From: Macrolepiota albuminosa
Lineage: Eukaryota > Basidiomycota > Agaricomycetes > Agaricales > Agaricaceae
Reading direction: 5' to 3'
DNA: 64,000 nucleotides
NCBI GenBank assembly: GCA_027475525.1
Contig: JAMWFC010000049.1
Coordinates: 5,068,947 to 5,132,946 of the forward strand
The notes under the pieces were generated by a model. The model was not told where the DNA came from, ran no database searches, and worked only from the letters and a program-made list of their open reading frames with translations. Positions 53,286-64,000 of this stretch are shown here, piece by piece. The position numbers were made by a program, and so were the translations under genes. Every line of letters begins with the position of its first letter. The first letter of the stretch is position 1.

Positions 53286-55003
53286 CTATTTAAGGAAGAA
53301 AAGGATAAAATTATCAAAGAAAAACGTAGAAAGAAAAAGGGTTCTGTCTTTTGATGCATACTTTGAAAGTAAATTTGGTTTCGGGCTTTCGTTCATTGGG
53401 AAAATAGCTATATTGTAATATTGTAACAGTAACCGTAATATCATGACATATACTAGTCTAGATACACGCACGCGATATGGGCATTGAAAGCGGTTCCAAA
53501 GAATGCCACTCCAATAGGGGCAAGCGGCATCGACGAGTGAGAACCCAACGAACCACCGAAACGAGAAGGCCGCATATCGGAATAAGAGAATGTAAAGAAC
53601 GCAAGACGATAGCCCACTAAAATGGGCATTGAGAAAAATACCAGAGTTCTGCATGATAGGTCGTAGAAATTCGAGGTATAAAGGAGCCAGTAATTCCAGA
53701 GAGCGCCAATATCTTAAGAACGCATCAGATGACCATCGTCCCAAGACCTTTACGATGTCTGGAGGCACACCTGCTAAAAGCAGATGAGTGGTACCACCAA
53801 TACGCAAACAGTGGCCAGAAATGAGCGGGAAATTTCGGTCACGGAAAACAGAATTGAGGCGATCCAAGAATTTTTGCTCAAATGGATACGAGAGCCGTTT
53901 CTTGACACGTAAGTCGTGAGCAAATCGTCGTCACATAAATAATTCAATGATCTGTGCAATTCGAGAGCAGCAAGGGGATCGAGAAGAGATTGTCTTGCGA
54001 GCATCACATCCTCGCCCTTCCTCCCTCCCATCTTCGTGTTTGGTAAGTGAAGAACTCTTGAACCACTCCAGGAACTAGGGTTCCACAAATCTGACCACTT
54101 TGGGAACAAGGAAGGATCAGATCCAACCTCTCGGATGGGAACAAATTCACCAAGACGAATCTGGGCCCAAAAACATGCAACTGCGCAAAAATAAATGCAA
54201 GTGTCCATCGGTGACTTCCAATCAATAGTAGATTCCAATGCGAGCAACATGTCAAGAGTTGGAGGAGGTCTAGGAGGCTTAAAGGATGAAGAAGGTCTTT
54301 GGTTTTTGACGCCTTTGATAACATATTTTAACTGAAGACCTCCCTGATAAGGTGCGCCATTTTGAATGTGCCAAGCCTTTATTGCTGCACATTTTGCTGC
54401 TACCATATCACCTGCCACCTTTCCAGCAAAAGAAGAAGCAAAATCACAAAGAACCGATTCCGGAATAGGCAGATGTGGTGAAATAGCGACAGGACGTGAT
54501 GTGCAGTATGCGAGAAATTGCCGTACAGATGCTGAGTATCGTTTCGATGTTGATGTCTTCCATGCTTTACTTATTGTTCCCCTAGCTGATTTAGAAGGTG
54601 TCAAAGATGGACTATCTGTGTATGTTGGCCTCCGACTGTAATGAGAACGAGTCCGGGAAGGTCTAGTTGACTGATCAGTCATGTTACTAGTATTCCCAGT
54701 ACTGATATACCCAACAGGTAAACCGTGCACTCTGCCCACTCTACAAGTAGGATGTACCATTTGCGTGGGGATCTGCATAAGATGTGAAAGATGCGAGGGT
54801 GGTTGTAGATGCGAGGGTGTTTGAACCGAAGGGTGCGTCAGATGTGAGGGTGGTTGAAGCATGTTATGATTGAGAAATGAAGGTGTGTCAAGTGTATCAT
54901 GTGTGTGTAGATTTGACCGTGTACGCTGTGCCAAAAACTTGGAAACAAAATCAGATGCCAAATCGTTCATAAAGTCGTTCATGTGGGTTTGCATGAAGTA
55001 CAA
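53286..55003 (-). pseudogene. Tyrosine recombinase of element F, frameshifted
   Basis: The N-terminus has short repeats of PSHL. The core-binding region is around residues 140-240. The first catalytic Arg is in IRLGEF (residue 283 of the 53774-55003 ORF). After a one-base frameshift near 53875 the second part (53286-53867) supplies HCLR (His and second Arg, residues 19 and 22) and the nucleophile Tyr in FLRYWR (residue 53). The enzyme would integrate the circular cDNA without target duplication. Confidence 0.87.
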
Positions 55004-56455
55004 GATACAATAAACGACGAGAAGGAAATATTCCTCGAGAAGGAGCGTCGGCTAAATTCTGTTCAGAGGCAATCCATGTGACACTTACCCATATAGAATG
55101 AGATTGAAAGTTTGAAACAATATGGCGTAAAATGAAATTAGACGCAGAATTTCTTGACCGGCCTGCCGCAAGAGCGCCAACGCATCCAGCATTGTCAGAC
55201 CTTAGAACAATATGACAATTCTTGTAGCCCGCTGAGATAAATGCGCGGACCGCCAGATCGATAGCCACCATCTCCACCCAACCTATGTCTCGTTCGGAAT
55301 TCTTCCATCCCGGTAATAGTTCCCAGGCTAACCATTTCCGTTCAAGGCGAATCCAATACCCCATGAAGTTGAAGCATCGACATGCACTATTACGTCAAGC
55401 GGTTCGGGAGGACGAATAATGCGTAACAAACACTCTGAAGAGAGTCGAGTTTTCCACCAATCTATATTTTCCATAACCGCCGGTGTAATCCTATGCTTAA
55501 TCCATGGTTGTGCCTCCGAAGGGAAAGTCGATCGAAAACGGTATAAAGCAGGAAGATGAGAACGGCCTTCAGGGATAACCAAAATGACATGATTTAGGGT
55601 TCCAATGAGAGATTCGACGTCTCGGAGCGAAACCAAGTGGCCCAACTTCCACACCAGAAGTTTTCCCAAGTATTTATCACGTTTCAATTCCGGTAGAGAG
55701 ACTGTCTTGTGAGATAAGGACCATTCGAAACCAATATAGGTAAAGTTTTCTGCAAATGGCACGAATTTTTCCACAGCCCAAGGCCAACCTAAGTCAGAAG
55801 CGACACTCCAAATCAAGTCTTCGGAATACGTGTAAAACAGGCTTGAGTCTGCATGATGATGTGGATATCGAAAGAAAATGAAATCGTCTACCCATTTAAG
55901 AACTGCCTCAACTCCTCTTGCTCGGTAAATATGAACAATGGCATCGGCAACCCAACCGAAAATGCCAGGTGCAGGTGAAATGCCGAAATTTAACCTATGA
56001 TCGAAGATGACCTTGTCGTCGATAGAAAGTGCCGTGTATAATCGTTCCTGTGGCCGTGTAGGGATAATGCGAAATGCTGATTCGACATCGAAAACTGCCA
56101 CCTGAGTATGAAGCGGGGCATCTGCCACGAGAAGCCAACAAGCTGAAAATGAACCCCATTCACACTGGAAACGCTTTGAATCAATGACAGAATTGACAGA
56201 TTGAATGGAAGGGTTATTTCGAGGATAAGAGTGATCTACTGTGATGCGAAGTTTGCCTCTAGAACTTTCGATAACGTTAAGGGGTGCTGTGCAATAATGT
56301 CCAAACAATTTATGGATAAGAGAAGGGGGGTATCCTGTAGAAACGCGGCCTAGTGAACATTCCTTTTCGTACTTCTCGACAACGAATTTATGATGCTCAG
56401 GAGAGCGATAATGATTAGGAGGGGAAAATGTTTCGCCTAAGGTAAATGTCTCCAA
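54951..56455 (-). pseudogene. RT-RNase H of element F, frameshifted
   Basis: The RT has SAFRIIPTRPQER and the active site KWVDDF (YxDD equivalent). RNase H follows: HVDASTSWGIGFAL, VEMVAIDLAVRAF, LRSDNAGCVGAL and SEQNLADAPSRG, giving all four acidic residues. The frame changes at about 55340-55350 inside RNase H (ORF 55328-56455, then 54951-55364), a single-base indel. The N-terminus probably extends upstream (NPGFSLGLETFTLGETF), but stops interrupt it. Confidence 0.85.
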
Positions 56456-56754
56456 ACCTAGTGAAAAACCAGGATTTAGCTAAGCACGTGTTATTCAAGT
56501 CCTGACAAAACTTTTCGAGGCATAAAACGGAGTATGAAGCTCAAGCTTAAGGAAGTGGATATCTGTAACGTTTTGCCTAAAATGGAACACGTCGGAATTG
56601 CACTCGACAAACCAGTTGGACTACCTGTCCCATTAGAACAAACATCGTTACTATACTGTGACCCGTTACGCAGAGTGGACAAGGCTCTGGTACTGCCAGT
56701 CATTTTCCATAGCGAGAACCCGAACCGCTACAATATCCAAACCCCCTCTACCCC

Positions 56755-58141
56755 GATATTCCAGGATCACTACATCAACGTTCCTATTGATCTCAGCCAA
56801 ATATTGTTCATCTGCACTGCAAATTCGCTGGAGACTATTTCTGCACCGCTCTTGGATCGTTGTGAAGTTTCTAGTCCGTATATTTTATCCCCTCTTTACT
56901 CGAATATTCATAACAATCGTCCAGGATACACGTACGATGAGAAAATGCATATTGCCCGTCGCTTCCTTCTGCCAAAGCAACTTCAGGCCAACGGTTTGGA
57001 CGAGTCTCATATAACCCTAATAGAGCCTGCTCTGTTGCACATCGCCACGCGATATACTCTAGAAGCTGGCGTTAGGAGCCTCGAACGTGCCATTGGAAGT
57101 GTCGTGAGATACAAGGCTGTTGAGTGGGCTGAGTTCATGGATGATGGCGGAGATGCGCGAGAAGTGGGACAGGATGACGGCGCTGTGGTGGTGGCAGACA
57201 AGGACGGCGGAAAGCAAGCGTACAGACGGGTTGTCGAGGAACACGAAATTGAGATGATCTTGGGCATCGCGAGGTGGGACGGTGAAGAGCGAGAAAGGGA
57301 AGAAAGGAAGGGTGTTGTATATGGTCTTGTTGTCATGGGTCAGGGAGAGGGTGGCACACTTCCTGTTGAAACGATCGTTGTGCCAGGAAGCGGACGGGTC
57401 AAGTTGACAGGCAGTTTGAGAGATGTGCGTTGACTTTCTATTTGTGTGTCTCATTTCTGATGGATGCTCATCAACTTAACAATAGGTCATTAAAGAGAGC
57501 GCCGAGCTGGCATTAAGCTGGGTCAAGACTCATACTTATGATTTATGTATCACAAATACTCAGGCTCAGGATCTGACAGTTCTAGAATTAATCGATATCC
57601 GCCTTCATTTGCCCTCTGGAGCCCAGAAGAAGGACGGACCGAGCGCTGGCGTTGCAATGGTGCGTTCAGTGAGGGTACCATAATAATTCTATTGATATCA
57701 TTTGCAGACGTGTGCCTTTGTCTCTTTGCTAACTGGAGCGTGCGTACCAAGCAACATTGCTATGACTGGCGAGGTATGTGGCATATATATATATTCTTTC
57801 TGAAGACGGCAAATTCACTGCGGCAAAAAGATCACTCACTCTTCGCCGTCGTGTCACCCCTGTTGGCAGAATTAAAGAGAAGGTGTGAGCGTTCTCGCTG
57901 TTTTCCCTCAGAAATTGGCCGCTCATCGATGTACCAGGTCCTCGGTGCCCATTGGGCCCAGATTTCGAAAGTCATACTTCCCTGGGCCAACCGTAAGGAT
58001 GAACATGATGTTGCGCTCGAAATCCGCAACGAGATGGAGTTTGTCTTTGTGCGAACTGTCAGAAAGGCGTTGGAAGCGGCTTCCGGCAAGAAGACCATCG
58101 GGTGGAGGAGGGAAACTTTGCTCATGGAAAGTCGATTGTAG
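56755..58141 (+). pseudogene. Peroxisomal-type Lon protease, 3' part only
   Basis: Starts inside the AAA+ module (FQDHYINVPIDLSQILFICTAN) and lacks the LAN domain and Walker A/B motifs. Exons: to 57424, 57486-57659, 57708-57773, 57831-57882, 57938-58141, with GT-AG introns. Catalytic Ser lies in DGPSAGVAM and catalytic Lys in RIKEKV. The C-terminus ESRL ends in SRL, a type 1 peroxisomal targeting signal. A 4-bp duplication (CACTCACT, 57833-57840) breaks the frame at the start of the fourth exon. The sequence upstream of 56755 is not Lon-like, and element F lies head-on there, so a rearrangement has removed the 5' part. Confidence 0.85.
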
Positions 58142-58177
58142 TCAGCCCTCCCCGGTTTCGATTTCAAATGTTGTATA

Positions 58178-58941
58178 TTAATCTAGCTTGTTCCTTGTAC
58201 AATCACAGGACTGGTGGGCAACGTCCACCGCCCTCACTTGTTCAGTCGTTAGTTCAGACTCACTCACTGTGCAATCCCTTTCTGGAACTTCCTCAGTATA
58301 TGGTTTGCGGCTGGTCACGGGCGTGGATCCCATAATTGAGTTTCTGCTAAATACAGGGTAGGCTTCCACTGCTAATTTAGAGGTCTTGCCAGGGCGCTCA
58401 TCAGCGCCAGGCTTTTCATCGGGAGGCTCTCCCTTAATGGTACCACCACTTGGTGAAAAGTGGGCATCCCCACCTTTGAAAGGTCTGGGGGCATCCGCAC
58501 ATGCAGCAGGACTACCAGCCTGTATGCTGACGGCGGAGGGATACGCAGATCCTGTGGAGCTCCCCAGCCCGGTAAGCTCCGAAGAGCCCTCCATGACTGG
58601 GTCTCGTTCCAGGTCTTCCTCAGCTAATGGCTCTGCTACTTTCTGAGCCAGTTTTGCTGAGCGGAGACGGGTTCTATAGGATTCGTTTTTTTTAGGAGTT
58701 TGAGTTGTAGCTGTTCAAAATATGTGACGTTTGCGTGATCTACATGGTAACACCCCACGAGATAGAGTTAAGAAAGCTTAGAGTCTTTGAGAAGGAACAG
58801 GTTTAAGTCCTAATAGATTGAAGAAGAACTACTGCCAAGCGTACAAGTACCCATAACGTAATACTAACTGCATAACGCGGCTGAGAGAATAGCCGAGAGA
58901 GAGAGAGAGGGCAATGGTTCAGCCATTGGTGGGCCGTTACA
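58178..58941 (-). mobile_element. Possible truncated 5' end of a C/D-type element
   Basis: A candidate LTR (58745-58941) followed on the minus strand by a leader and an open frame rich in Ser/Pro/Gly/Glu (58178-58594 from an ATG). This would be a Gag N-terminus by position. The element stops abruptly next to the Lon gene. Similarity to C and D is at the LTR ends only; the ORF is not recognisably homologous. Confidence 0.35.
58745..58941 (-). repeat. Candidate LTR, 197 bp
   Basis: The minus strand begins TGTAACGGCCC and ends GGGGTGTTACCA. Element D's LTRs begin TGTAACGGGG and end CCCCAGGTTACA. It also holds the inverted repeat AATGG/CCATT near its start and a (GA)n run. Confidence 0.4.
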
Positions 58942-59100
58942 CAACTTTGTCCTCATTATTTTTGTTAAACGCGCCTTGTTTGCTACTTATGTTCTCTTCT
59001 TTTTGATGTTCAAGGCAATCGGGTCAGTACAAGGTTACTTCATCGTGCCTGTCAGGCACGGACTAACATTTGGACAGCTCACCCACTCTGCAGGTTGTGG

Positions 59101-59107
59101 TATAAAA
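59101..59107 (+). promoter_or_regulatory. Probable TATA box of coiled-coil gene copy 2
   Basis: TATAAAA, 85 bp upstream of the ATG at 59192, in otherwise non-coding sequence. Confidence 0.45.
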
Positions 59108-59191
59108 TGTTCATCGACTCGAACCTCTCATTGACACAGCTCATCTGTATACAAATTGTTACACCACAATTTGAGTCCACACTTTTGCTCA

Positions 59192-61320
59192 ATGCCTCTG
59201 AACTTCTTTTTTGGAGCCTCTTCCTCCCCACCCGATATCCAGTCCGCTCGGCATACTGGTAATGACTCTCAGGCGACTACAGTCAGATCCACCAACAATA
59301 CCTCAACAATTGAGGAAGTAGAGCCCTCTTCAGGTGCTATGTATGGTACTTGCAAGAGGCTCTCATTGGCCAGCACCACCTCCTCACCAGAAGGTTCCAG
59401 CTCGTATCCGCAACACTCAGAGTGCCCTTCAATCCTCTGATAATCTTGCTTTTCTTCATTCCGGACCTTCTTCTGAGGTGGCGATTATGGGTGATATGCA
59501 TGTCAGTCTTCAATCTATGCACAAGTCTCATATTGATGACATTTGGTACACAGACAAGTGACGACCATCTGGCTCAGGAGTTTACGGACATTTCAGAACC
59601 TAATTTGGCTGTGATACAGTCTAGTAGCTCAGTAAGAAATATTGATTGTTTCACTTCTCCTGGTGCGATAACTCTATACTTGTAGACTTCATTGAAGCGC
59701 CATAGCAGTGACACCAACAATGAAGATGTTGAGACAGGCCCCGATGGAGTGAGTACCTGCTACGGTGTGACTTTTTCCGTCTTTATAGTGATCGCCCTTT
59801 GGCACTAGAGCTACTGCTACCGCACCAAGTATAGAGTCATTGGAGATCCTTCGCTTTATATCCAGAACACCCTGGTAAGGCTATTTTTGCATTCTCTATC
59901 ATTGTTTGAGCTTCTATCTTTTTTTTTTCTTTCTACAGCTCTTGGATCAGCTCGATGAAGAGAGAGTTAAAATAGAGTTGCTTACTGCCCAACTTGAGCA
60001 AGCGAGTTCATCGGTGGCCGATCTTCCAAATTGTATGGCTCAAAGATACTTCACAGGCACAACATAACCAAGTTAGATCTGCATGGCTAGCACGAGGCGT
60101 ATTTGATTCTGTAGTCGTAAAATCAAATGCTGAACTTAATGCAGTACAGGCTCAGGCCATTCAAGAATCCCAGAGCAGTTCTCAGCTGCTTTCAGTAACT
60201 TCAGCCCAGCGAGACCAAGTGCTTCAGGAGCTTCAAGAGGCTTTACACAATCAAGCAAGTCTTCAAGCGGAATTTGACACGCACTTGCAGCAGGCACTCA
60301 CGGAACGTCAAGAATTCGAACAACGCCAGCAGAACTTACAGTGAGAGCTGGAAAGCTGCCAGCAAACCCTTCGAGAACAAAAGCAACGGTTTCAGCAGGA
60401 ACAACAGGACCTTTCCACACGGAATGCCAACAAGATTGAACAGATCTTGAAGGAACACAATTGCAAGCATGAGCAATCTCGTCAGGCTGAAATCAACCGC
60501 CTCCACATCGAATGTCAGCAACAAATCATAGATTCAACAACCCATGCTAGAGAAGAGATGGAGAACAGGATCGGGGAACTAGAGAGAATTCAAGCTCAAG
60601 TGAGGATGTCACCTATTGCCCTGACGTCATGGTTACTCATCTGAATAGGAACTTCAAAAACGAGAACATCACTTTCACCAAGAGCTAAATCAATTACTTA
60701 CTGAAGAGCACCAGGCTCTTTCTGCACACACAGCAACTGAAGTATGTGAGCGGTTAGAAGAACAAGATTACAGACATCAACAAGAGCTTCACTCTGAAGC
60801 CACTCGCTTGCAAACAGAGCACCAGCAACAGCTTGCCATTGCCGTCAGGGCTTGTGAAGAGGTGGAAAACAGAATACGAGAACTGGAGGAAACTCAAGCT
60901 CATGTAAGCGCAATGTCTTCTCTTCCTCTTTCCACACTTAATGGCATTGATACAGGCGTCAAACTTGGCTGAGCAGGCCCATCTATCTGCAGAGGCGGCT
61001 GCTCGTTCAGAACAAGCATATGAAAATATTATGATATTCACAACAAAGAGATCATTGCACTTCAGGCTGAGCTTGATGATCGTAACCAAAGATTAGAGGT
61101 GAGTCTGAACAATATCAACATAGTAGCTCTTTTAACAGCTTAGCAGCAACTACAAGCTCAGCAAAGCTCCCATCTTACTCAAACTTTGGCTCAAGGATCT
61201 TCCCAAGCATTATCTGAGAGGTCTTTATCAAATATTGGCACATTTTCTAGCCTTTCAGACCGTGCACATGGAAAGCTTCCAGCGGATCCTCAATTGGCAA
61301 GAATGAGGGTATGTCTGGCT
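59192..61320 (+). pseudogene. Coiled-coil family gene, copy 2, truncated by element E
   Basis: ATG at 59192 (MPLNFFFGASSSPP). Later exons match copy 1: SDTNNEDVETGPDG, RVIGDPSLYIQNT, LLDQLDEERVKIELLTAQLEQ, SAWLARGVFD, then Gln/Glu-rich coiled-coil exons and GKLPADPQLARMR at 61306. Introns are short GT-AG. Interruptions include TGA near 60342. The last intron donor (GTATGT, 61308) has lost its acceptor because sequence of element E begins at about 61375. Unlike copy 1, no C-terminal domain follows. Function unknown. Confidence 0.55.
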
Positions 61321-61374
61321 CTTCTCAACAATTTATCAGTGTTATTTATTCTTTGTATTGGGCTGCCAACATGG

Positions 61375-64000
61375 AACCAGAATGCTGCAAACCATCAACA
61401 CATTGTCAGTGGAGTGCCTCAACAGGCATTATCTGAAGTAGAGACTGTGACAGTGACTCCAGCAGAGCCAGAGGCACTACTTGTGGTGCAAGGAGTTAAG
61501 ACACCTTGAAAGCAAGTCACTATCAAAGAAGAAATGGACAAGATCCACATTCTTGAGGAGCAAATGCGACCATGACACGTAGTACGATGCGTCTACCTAG
61601 TGGACAACTAGAACAAACACATCAATTACCAGAGGATGTGCAACCAGGACTTGCACAATCATGGTGAGTCATTGATTGATGACCAGGGGGTAGCCTTTGA
61701 AGGGCATGAAGGTGTAATGCCTGTCGATGACATGCGGCGACAATTCGTGGCTCAAACTGCTAAATTGGACAGACATCCAGATGGTAGTGATGTTAGTAAT
61801 GGTAACTACGAGAGGAGGGAGCCGAATCATCACAATAACGATGGTGGGGGTTGTGATCAGAGATAGAACAATTGAGACAATAATAATTGTTGTAATGATG
61901 GCAGGCATGCTGGTGGATCACCAGTGGAGAAAGAAGTGAGGCAACAACCCCACGGCTGGAAAGAACAGCCAATGAACACCTGTTTTGCAGTCCTCAGGCA
62001 TTTTCAATGCCTGCACCTCATGAGTTGTGTGAAACTATGTCTGGAATGAATGAGGCAGTCAGGATTCATATGGATCATATGCATGACCATCTCACTTGTC
62101 TGGTGGATGACTCTCTTGGAGTCAGGTTTAAATTTCCTGCTGAGGTAAGTCCCCACAAATCTGATGGTAAGCACATACGTGCATATGCTGGAGGGCATAG
62201 GTTCTCCCAGCTGGAGGATTAGGCCATGGACATCTGTTACCACCTGGCAGCCTGCTGCTATGGTGGAGACAACATGGACCAGGAGAGAATATTTGTGCTA
62301 CACAAATTTATGGAGGGAGAGGCTTGGAGTTGGTTCCGCCACCATGTTCTTCACATTAATCGCAACAAATTGCATTGGATGTTTAAAGAGGTCTTCATAG
62401 GACTGTATAATTGCTTTGTCAATGCTGCAACAATGCAGGAAGCTCAGGATGCCTTTAGAAAGGCAGTGTATGATGCTAAGACTGGTATCCAGACATTTTA
62501 TGATGACCTGGTGGATCATGCACAGGATATGGCCATCTATCCAGACAAATACACCATTTGCAAGACATTCCTGGATGGAATACCTGCAGATATGAGGAGA
62601 GTGTTGATATGTGACAACAATTTGTCTCTGGAGGTCAATACTGTGACCAAATTCTTGGCGTATGCCATTTGGTATGAGCAGTTGACATGTACTGCAAATC
62701 ATTATGAACAGCATAGCTCACGCTGAGGACTGGTGAACTGTCAAGCAGTGAAGGTGGGAACCTTCCTGGCCAAATGGTCAGAGATGGAGAATAATCGCAA
62801 TCCACAATTCGTTGTCTGCAAGACAATTCCTGGAGGCCAATGGCCTTGATCAAAGCCTGCTGGATATTTGCCAGCAAAAGATAGTTGACCCTTTTTGAGT
62901 CAAAACCAAGTAACAGCTAGAGGGGGTGTAGCACCTGCAACGCATATGGTGAGCAAACCCACTGGGGTTTCTGGAGCAGCTCAGAGAAGGCCTGCCAGGG
63001 ATCCCTCAGCATGCTAGAACTGTTTAAGGTCAGGCATTTCACTAAGGAATGTCCTGCCCTGCCCAAGGCACACATCTGGGTGGCCTATACAGCTGCAGCT
63101 CCTAGCAAGGTTGTCAGTGACAATGAGGACGATGAGGTTGTCAAAGAGGCAGAGGAAGAGCTGCAAGTAGAGGCTGAGGGCTCAGAAGTGGATGATGCTG
63201 AAAGTGTCCAGATTGATGGCAACAAATGTATTGCAGTGGACATGTACAACAGTGACTATTACACTTGTGATGACAAGGAGGAACACCTGTTTGCACTGAC
63301 TGAGTGCTGTGGAGATCAACACATCCAAATGAGACGTGTAACCCTGCAGAAGGCAACTAATAAGTTGCAGTGGCCACATTATACTTCCAAGGAGAAGGAG
63401 TGCTTGGTCACCTATGTTGATGTCAATGGACATCTGGCATGGATGTTGTGGGACTCAGGGAGTACCACTATGGGCATTATGCCCCAATTTGCTCATGTCA
63501 ATGTGATATGTGTTCATGAGCTGGAGGAGCCATTGATGCTCCAGTTGAGGTAGGAAGTTGCGCCATGGTGCAGTTTAGCACTGAAGTAAGAATAAAAATG
63601 GCAGGGACATTGACCAAAGAGTATGTGGACATAGCAAATTTTGATCACTACAACATGATCATTGCTACACCATTTATGTGTAAGAACAAGGTGTCCTTGG
63701 ACTTTGTGAATGACATGGTTGTGAATGGTATGTCTTTGAAGGCAGAGAAAGTCATGTCAAATGACAGAATGGTCACCTGAGGTGCTATTGTGCAACTGAA
63801 AAGCGGCATGATGAATGCAACTGACTAGATGGTCACAAGAGAGTGACTGTACAGGAGGTGGAGGACAAGCAAGTCCCACCAAAAAGCCTGCTGGCAGATT
63901 TGCCGGCTATACTGATGATGTCTGAGGAAGAGTTTCAAGGAACTCTGAAGAAGGGGAAGCACCTGAATGTGGTCAGGTGTACAAATGGAAAGCCTAAGCA
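61375..64000 (+). mobile_element. Element E: CpG-depleted relic of the element D family (gag-pro and start of pol)
   Basis: Colinear with element D gag from NAANRQRIVSGVPQQ onward. The capsid domain, protease (LWDSGSTTMGIMPQF) and post-stop region (PPKSLLADLPAIL, EEEFQGTLKKGKH) are easily aligned. Most D Arg codons (CGN) are Cys, His, Gln or stop here, and CpG is nearly absent. The zinc knuckle is destroyed (near 63020). It is truncated at its 5' end and runs off the right edge. Confidence 0.9.
63822..63847 (+). promoter_or_regulatory. Relic readthrough site of element E
   Basis: AAC TGA CTA GAT G followed by arms GTCAC/GTGAC (63832-63847). In D the arms are GTCGC/GCGAC, so both arms changed and pairing is kept. 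Confidence 0.6.

Larger units (their letters stand above)
53286..56455 (-). mobile_element. Element F: DIRS/Ngaro-like tyrosine-recombinase retroelement, degraded
   Basis: Minus-strand order RT, RNase H, tyrosine recombinase, with the recombinase ORF overlapping the RNase H ORF by 53 nt in another frame. There is no integrase, protease or LTR. This combination defines DIRS-type elements. Two one-base frameshifts break it (near 55345 and 53875). The split or inverted terminal repeats were not found, so the limits are those of the coding region; coding-like sequence may extend to about 56.7 kb. Confidence 0.85.

Noticed and set aside
56534..56754. N-terminal part of the Lon gene
   Set aside because: The translated sequence does not resemble Lon before FQDHY, and the opposite strand may belong to element F.

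Overview
The window looks like repeat-rich DNA from a basidiomycete fungus, most likely an Agaricomycete. Gene fragments carry dense introns of about 45-130 bp with GT-AG ends. Most of the sequence is Ty3/gypsy LTR retrotransposon DNA. A DIRS/Ngaro-like tyrosine-recombinase retroelement and a few decayed host-type genes (bestrophin, peroxisomal Lon, a coiled-coil family) fill the rest. No intact host gene, rRNA, tRNA or CRISPR array was seen.

Layout. (1) 1-6099, minus: element A, a damaged Ty3/gypsy copy that runs off the left edge. (2) 6336-28823, minus: element C, a chromodomain Ty3/gypsy element with identical 233-bp LTRs and GTACC target duplications. Its gag is split by (3) element B, 16902-28218, plus, a relative of A with 954-bp LTRs whose ORFs are all open. 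(4) 30142-44932, minus: element G, an old gag-only element. Its 5' LTR is split by (5) element D, 32877-44281, minus, a relative of C with 176-bp LTRs and TTATA duplications. (6) 44938-48300: coiled-coil family gene, copy 1. (7) 48.9-53 kb: bestrophin pseudogene and a decayed Ser/Pro-rich gene. (8) 53.3-56.5 kb: tyrosine-recombinase retroelement F. (9) 56.75-58.14 kb: 3' part of a peroxisomal Lon gene. (10) 58.2-58.9 kb: probable truncated chromovirus end. (11) 59.1-61.3 kb: coiled-coil gene copy 2, fused to (12) 61.375-64.0 kb, element E, a CpG-depleted relic of the D family.

Main points. Element B carries a five-exon antisense gene (705 codons) with a Zn2Cys6-like cysteine cluster. All of A and B, LTRs and ORFs alike, is saturated with the hexamer TTRSCG. 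A self-targeting regulatory or anti-silencing system is one possible reading. Elements C and D are tiled with small perfect hairpins, in ORFs and LTRs, at many times the chance density. They also keep an in-frame UGA followed by a hairpin between gag-pro and pol, in the UGA-CUAG context in D and E, which points to programmed readthrough. Nearly all other nonsense codons in the damaged elements are UGA. Where a homologue is available the lost residue is usually Arg, which is what CpG deamination of CGA gives.
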